From NCBI RefSeq assembly GCF_042453785.1, contig NC_091667.1, positions 36,262,001 through 36,326,000 of the forward strand: a stretch of 64,000 nucleotides of DNA, read 5' to 3'. The translations under genes and the position numbers were made by a program. Source of the stretch: Malus domestica. Lineage: Eukaryota > Streptophyta > Magnoliopsida > Rosales > Rosaceae. Below, one piece after another: positions 59,167 through 64,000 of this stretch. Every line of letters begins with the position of its first letter. The stretch's first letter is position 1. The notes below the pieces were generated by a model, which worked only from the letters and a program-made list of their open reading frames with translations, was not told the origin of the DNA and did not search any database.

Positions 59167-60419
59167 CTGACAAGAATACATGCATGTGAATGCCATCTAC
59201 GACGTGAACAGAAAGAACTTTTGGTCGCACAATTGCACATTAACGAGTAAGCATGCTCCGCATTGTTTATAACTCGTTTTAAGTATGCTTTGTTTCCATA
59301 TCAACTCTTATTTCGCCATCTCTCTCTGATGTCAGATACCGTTATGTTGAATACCATCTGCAGATCCGACAATCAAACTTAATAGTAAGCTGGTAGGTAT
59401 AGCTCAAGCTTGAACCAAGCATGCCAATTAAAATGCTTACATCTTGAAGATACCCGACACATTGACGGTGGGAGATGCATAATACACTTTATGAGGGTTT
59501 CAACCTTCAACCAATGAAAGAGACTGTAAAGAAACATCCTCAGTAATATGAGATGTAACTGCCTCGGTTGCTTATCTTTGTAAGTACATGATTCTATATA
59601 TCTTGGAACTCAATTCGATGAAACATGGTCCAAGTTTTGATTGTCGTGATCAAATGGATCTTGGATTCGATGTGAATCTGAAAGATCTCTTTTGTGAGGT
59701 ATCTGTGTAACAAACTTTTGCATCCCCAGCTAGCTTGTTGGGTAAGTAAAAATAAAAGAGAAATGCTAAGAACACTCTCAAAAGTGAGACTCTCTACAGA
59801 CTCTCTGCCGCCTCATGTTTTTGGCACAATGTTTTATTAGTATCGAAATTGAAGTTAAACTATGAGATGTCAAAGAGTCTGTGGAGAGATAGTAGTGCAC
59901 TGTACGTTTAAATATTGTTGACTTAATTTGCTTCTTATCACGTGCCCCACGATTTGCAAGAAAGCAGTTGCCCAAGTATTAGCTTTAGCTTCGTTTTTGC
60001 GCTTCCATTTTTAAACAAAGAGAAGATTGAACCTTTCTATTTGTTTTTTGAGAAACTTCCATGTAAATGTTTGGTTCCTTTTTGAGAGTGACTACGATAT
60101 TTCAAGGTCAATAATATACGGGATTTTTCTATTATGCAACGGGAAACCTTAACCGTTGAATCTCTGGCTATACACTGAAGCATAATGGAATTTTTAATCG
60201 ATTTTTATGATACTTGCGTGGACTTCCTTAACTGTCTCTGTCATATCATACGTGTATTGCATAGAAAATTCCAAATATATAATGCTATGTTACATCAACT
60301 TATTTAACTGCAATTGGATTCAACTTGTATTGAATCTGAACCGCTCCTTAGTTTTGTATGCTATTATATTCTCGGCAAACTAAATTGCTGATCCATCAAG
60401 TGAGAGAATTCCAAATCAA
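59167..60419. other. MutS2 3' flank and duplicated spacer
   Basis: Sequence from about 59456 recurs from 62026 (gcataatacactttat / gcataatatactttat, cagtaatatgagatgtaact, cagctagcttgttgggtaag). It marks the left end of the tandem duplication that contains the DUF599 genes. Copy 1 has about 285 extra bases (59755-60035), starting with a probable MITE (aaatgctaagaacactctca). Confidence 0.65.
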
Positions 60420-61605
60420 TCACGCACTGTGACGTGGTTTCTCACACACTACACTTGAGATACCATCACAATGTGTCATCCCCGGTGCATTGGACAAGCC
60501 TTGCTCCTCATCATCCTTAATGAGAATGGGGTCATCATCCCAAGCAACCCCAACAACCGAATTAGACTGAAAGGTGAAATCCAGAAAATACAGCATGATC
60601 ACCAAAACAACGCACGACAAGAACATCGAAATCGGCCCGAAAATCCACAGAAACAGAGGGAACGAGAAGTAGAATGCTCGGAGTCCCAGGGACCAGAAAT
60701 AGCTGCCTCGGTTCACGGTGGTGGCAACGTACTCTTGCGTGAGGTACTGCTGCTTGTGGTGCGGCGGCGACATCATCTTCTTGAACGGCGCGTTGATGAG
60801 CATGCTGGCATGGCTGTAGTATCTTATGGACTGCACGTTGAACAGGAATGCCACCAAGAAACACACTAAAATGGCGAAGAACTTGATCGAAAACGCAAAC
60901 TCACTTCGGTTTCCGAAAACGAAAAATGCTCCCCTGTTGCTGCTGGTCATCAAGAGGGCAATGAGAGAGCAGAGCATGATCGCTGTCGAGGCCAAAACGG
61001 TCGATGCCATTATGTTGTTTCGAAGCGTCTGCACCGGAAGAATACCATTCTTTGGAGCATCCTGCATTTCATACAGATCCAAATTGGTCAGTAAAATTCA
61101 ATCTTTATCATTCATGTTGGTTTTGTAGGCATTTCTAGGATTCATGACGCATGCAAAAGGATAATCCATGCATCTAGAGAGTCATTTTTCTTTATATGAA
61201 TGCATGGCATCATTTCACTGTAGAAACATCATAATCCGATCAGTCATTTATTCTCTTTATCATTATACCGTTTAGCCATCCGTATATATATATATATATA
61301 TATATTTATTTATCAGTAACGATAAATTTACATGGATGACTAATCAGTCTACAAATTGAATGAAACTTTCTGAAAATAGTCTTTTAGATGATGATAAAGA
61401 AAATAAACATTTCGGTTTGTTGGGTTTGACTTACGTCCATCATGGCTTGAACCCAGAAGCGGCGATTGATGGAGTTGATGCCGATGACGGTCTTATTGGG
61501 TTGCTTAACGATTCGACATAGGAGCCATAGATGGTAAGCCGCCATCAGCAGGAGGCCTGCTGGTACCAAAATGTAATCCAGAACTTTTAGCTGCATCTTC
61601 TTCAC
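60420..61605 (-). CDS. DUF599 membrane protein
   Basis: Two exons (61435-61605 and 60420-61061) join in phase to 270 residues. The start MKKMQLKVLDYILVPAGLLL opens the first membrane helix (LDYILVPAGLLLMAAYHLWL). Further helices include IMASTVLASTAIMLCSLIAL, FSIKFFAILVCFLVAFLFNV and the C-terminal pair (LRAFYFSFPLFLWIFGPISM; FLSCVVLVIMLYFLDF). The RRFWVQAMM and QTLRNNIMASTVLAS regions are typical of plant DUF599 proteins (PF04654), which have four or more membrane helices. The function of the family is unknown. The tail is acidic and polar. It is part of a tandem duplication with the copy at 62799. Confidence 0.92.
61280..61305. repeat. (TA)n microsatellite
   Basis: About 13 TA units in the intron of the DUF599 gene at 60420-61605. 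Confidence 0.9.
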
Positions 61606-62798
61606 TTCAGTTATAATCCTCCTTCCTTTCTTTACTTATATTGTTGATAGAACGCGAGGTAAGTGCAAGTGGAATACGTCTACGATGGTGAGTTTGTGAT
61701 TTTTTTATAACGAAGTGGTTGGTCTCGGAGTATCTCCAAAGAAAAATGTCAAATACACAGAACCTCGAAGTTGAATTCGATTGGATGACTTATGTTCTTA
61801 TTTCTTTATATATTTTCTGGACTATATATAAATGACTCATATACTAATTAAACATTTGTGTAGTTATGATTTAAAGAGGTAATCACGGTTAACAAAGATA
61901 AAAAATTAAAAATTAAAAAAAAAAAAAAAAAAAAAAGGTTGTGCATTCATGATATAACTTTTTTTATTTGATCGGGCATCGGGTGTCCACCTTTCTATTC
62001 GTTGAAATAAAATATAGGGCAATGCTAGGGAGACGGTGGGAGATGCATAATATACTTTATTAGAGTTTCAACTTTCAGCCAACGACAGGTAATGTAAATA
62101 AACATCCTCAGTAATATGAGATGTAACTGCTTCGGTTGCTCATCTTCGTAAGTGCATGATTCTATGTATCTTGGAACTCGATTCGTTGAAACATGGCCCA
62201 AGTTTTGATTGTCATGATCGAATGGATCATGAATTCGACATGAATCTGAAAGATCTCTTTTGTTAGGCATCTGTGTAACAAACTGTGTTGCATCCCCAGC
62301 TAGCTTGTTGGGTAAGTAAAAATAAAGCCCTTCTGTTTGTTTTCTGCGTAGCTTCCATGCAAACGTTTGGTGCCTTTTTGAGAGTGACTACGATATTTCA
62401 AGGATAATAAAATTCGGGGGTTTTCTAGTATGCAACGAGAAACCTTAGCCGTTGAATCTCTAGCCATACACAGAAGCATAAAGGAATTTTTGATCGATTT
62501 GTGTGGTACATGCGTGAACTTTCCTTATCTGTCTCTATCGATTTGTACGAAGAATGCCAAAATCCATCAAACTGAACATTATAGTTCATAACTTTATAAG
62601 GGTATGAAAACAGACCCCAAGTATTCCATATATGTAATGCTATGATACATCAACTTATTTAATGGCAGTTGAATTAAACTTTATTGAATCTGACATAACT
62701 TTATAAGGGTATGAAAACAGACCCCTAGTTTTTGCAACTATTCTATTCTCTGCAAATTAAATTGCCAATCCATCCACCGAGAGTGACGGTATCCTAAA
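61606..62798. other. Spacer between the DUF599 copies
   Basis: Promoter side of the first DUF599 gene, a poly(A) run at about 61915-61936, and from about 62026 the second copy of the duplicated 3' spacer. Confidence 0.55.
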
Positions 62799-63424
62799 TC
62801 AGTCACACACTTCGCTTGAGGTACCGTCACGTGTCATCCCCGGTGCATTGAACAAGCCTTGCTCCTCATCACCCTTAATGAGGATCGGGTCTTCATCCCC
62901 AGCAACCGCAACAACCCAATTGAACTGAAAGGTGACATCCAGAAAATACAGCATGATCACCAAAACAATGCACGACAAGAACATAGGAATCGGCCCGAAA
63001 ATCCACAGAAACAGAGGGAACGAAAAGTAGAATGCTCGGAGGCCCAAGGACCAGAAATAGCTGCCTCTGTTCACGGTTGTGGCAACGTACTCTGTCGTGA
63101 GGTACTTCTGCTTCTGGTGCGGCGGCAACAACATCCTCTTGAACGGCGCGTTGATGAGCATGCTGGCATGGCTGTAGTACCTTATGGACTGCACGTTGAA
63201 GAGGAATGCCACCAAGAAACACACCAAAATGGCGAAGAACTTGATTGAAAATGCAAGTTCGGTTCGGTCTCCAAAGACGAATAAAGTCGTTCTTATTTGG
63301 TGCCGCTGGTCATCAAGAGGGCAATGAGAGAGCAGAGCGTAATGGCGGTCGAGGCCAAAAGGGTCGATGCCATTATGTTGTTTCGAAGCGTCTGCACCGG
63401 AAGAACACCATTCTTTGGAGCATC
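62799..63424 (-). pseudogene. DUF599 second copy, frameshifted and incomplete in the window
   Basis: Exon 2 of a paralogue of 60420-61605, about 88-90 percent identical. It keeps the acceptor site (63424) and the start of the exon (DAPKNGVLPVQTLRNNIMAS). At about 63290-63305 a small net change (16 bases shorter than copy 1 over the exon) ends that frame at SGTK-stop. The remaining helices (FAILVCFLVAFLFNVQSIRY onwards) continue in another frame down to 62799. Exon 1 is not found up to 64000: the homology of the intron stops near 63650 and unrelated repeats follow. Either the gene is dead, or the frame break is an assembly error and exon 1 lies outside the window. Confidence 0.75.
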
Positions 63425-63829
63425 CTGCATGTACAAATTCAAAATTGGTCACTAAAGATTCAATCTTTATCATTCATGTTGGTTTTGTAGAGATTTCTAG
63501 GATTCATGTTACATGCAAACGATAATCCTTACATGTAAAGTCCTTATATTACTACATGAAATCATTTCATTGTAAAAACGTCATAATTGAACCATTTATT
63601 CTCTTATCACCATTACCCTTTAGCCATCCGTATATTTATCAGTAACGAGGGTTATGGTAACTAGTATCTTCATAATTTAACGTCAACTTGTTTGATTTAT
63701 ATAGATGATCAAGGTTCTAAAAGGTGTTACTAGTCTGGCAGCTTGCAGGGGCCAAGCACCTAAGTGTCTCAGCGGGCCCAGACGGTTTTTTACTTCTTCA
63801 TATTTTAGTTAAATTTATTATATATTATA

Positions 63830-63980
63830 GGGAACTTTAACGAAAAGCTTCCAGTACTGTTCACTTTAACGAAAAACCATATTTTTACGCTAAAAGTCAA
63901 TCTTAATATTATTCACTTTACCCTTTATTTTGTCTTTATCGTTAAGACTCAAAATTTTCAAACAATTTTTATTAGTTTTC
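63830..63980. mobile_element. Probable MITE of a high-copy family
   Basis: It starts gggaactttaacgaaaagct and ends gttttccttatt, with the internal words ttcactttaacgaaaaacca and ttcactttacccttt. I remember this family as very abundant in apple-group genomes, but cannot check. The ends (GGGAACTTTAA and, reversed, GGAAAACTAAT) form short inverted repeats. A second low-complexity repeat (ggttctaaaaggtgttac, 63714-63790) precedes it. Confidence 0.5.
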
Positions 63981-64000
63981 CTTATTTCTTATATACATAA

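Noticed and set aside
59767-59905. A defined MITE in the copy 1 spacer
   Set aside because: The left end looks like a known MITE end (aaatgctaagaacactc), but the right end is too diverged to draw limits; kept only as part of the spacer description.
1-64000. tRNA, rRNA or small nuclear RNA genes
   Set aside because: No cloverleaf with A and B boxes and no rRNA or snRNA landmark was seen. The tRNA-like word near 33728-33739 is a primer-binding site of an LTR element.

Overview
The window is nuclear DNA from a eudicot plant. The genes have short GT-AG introns, AT-rich spacers, many microsatellites and many small inverted-repeat transposons. The gene set and several repeat families (for example the one at 63830-63980) resemble Rosaceae of the apple/pear group; that placement is inference from memory, not a search. 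No bacterial, organellar or CRISPR-like content is seen. All exon structures were joined by eye from splice sites and reading phase, and each adds up to a continuous frame.

Layout. 1-3330: an AT-rich degenerate repeat interrupted by a fossil LTR element (157-3211) that carries a piece of a host U-box gene. 4459-4850: a possible very small gene with a TATA box and a GA-repeat leader. 6163-11675 (minus): two heavy-metal-associated (HMA) protein genes. One has a degenerate metal site and no CaaX box; the other has two CxxC sites and a CaaX end. Two MITEs with clean target-site duplications lie between them. 12817-13054: a solo LTR. 15910-16093 (minus): a broken fragment of an auxin-conjugate hydrolase gene. 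16570-19753 (minus): a six-exon membrane-tethered NAC transcription factor. 20608-27570: a repeat-rich block with a 388-bp tandem duplication, then a large tandem duplication (about 2.6 and 3.5 kb) whose two copies hold opposite halves of a decayed small gene. 27827-30842 (minus): an eleven-exon endonuclease/exonuclease/phosphatase protein with an EF-hand. 32411-33986: a compact LTR element (minus orientation) filled with degenerate GATGCC-type hexamers.

36335-46446 (all plus): ribosomal protein L9, a mitochondrial stomatin-like protein and an UNC93-like transporter. 47200-47706 (minus): a small MGGC-type lipid-anchored acidic protein. 48407-50790 (minus): a 5'-truncated LINE. 52405-52827 (plus): a Kazal-type inhibitor gene with a strong hairpin in its leader. 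54004-59166 (plus): a nineteen-exon MutS2 ATPase. 59456 to the end: a tandem duplication containing two DUF599 membrane-protein genes (minus); the second is frameshifted.

These are independent nuclear genes, not an operon. As I recall the Arabidopsis map, EF-hand nuclease, stomatin-like and MutS2 genes lie close together on chromosome 5 (At5g54130, At5g54100, At5g54090), so the gene order probably reflects ancient collinearity. I found no clearly new biological system. The best leads are the hexamer-bearing LTR element, the U-box capture, the leader hairpin of the Kazal gene and the reciprocally decayed duplicate at 23.7/27.3 kb.
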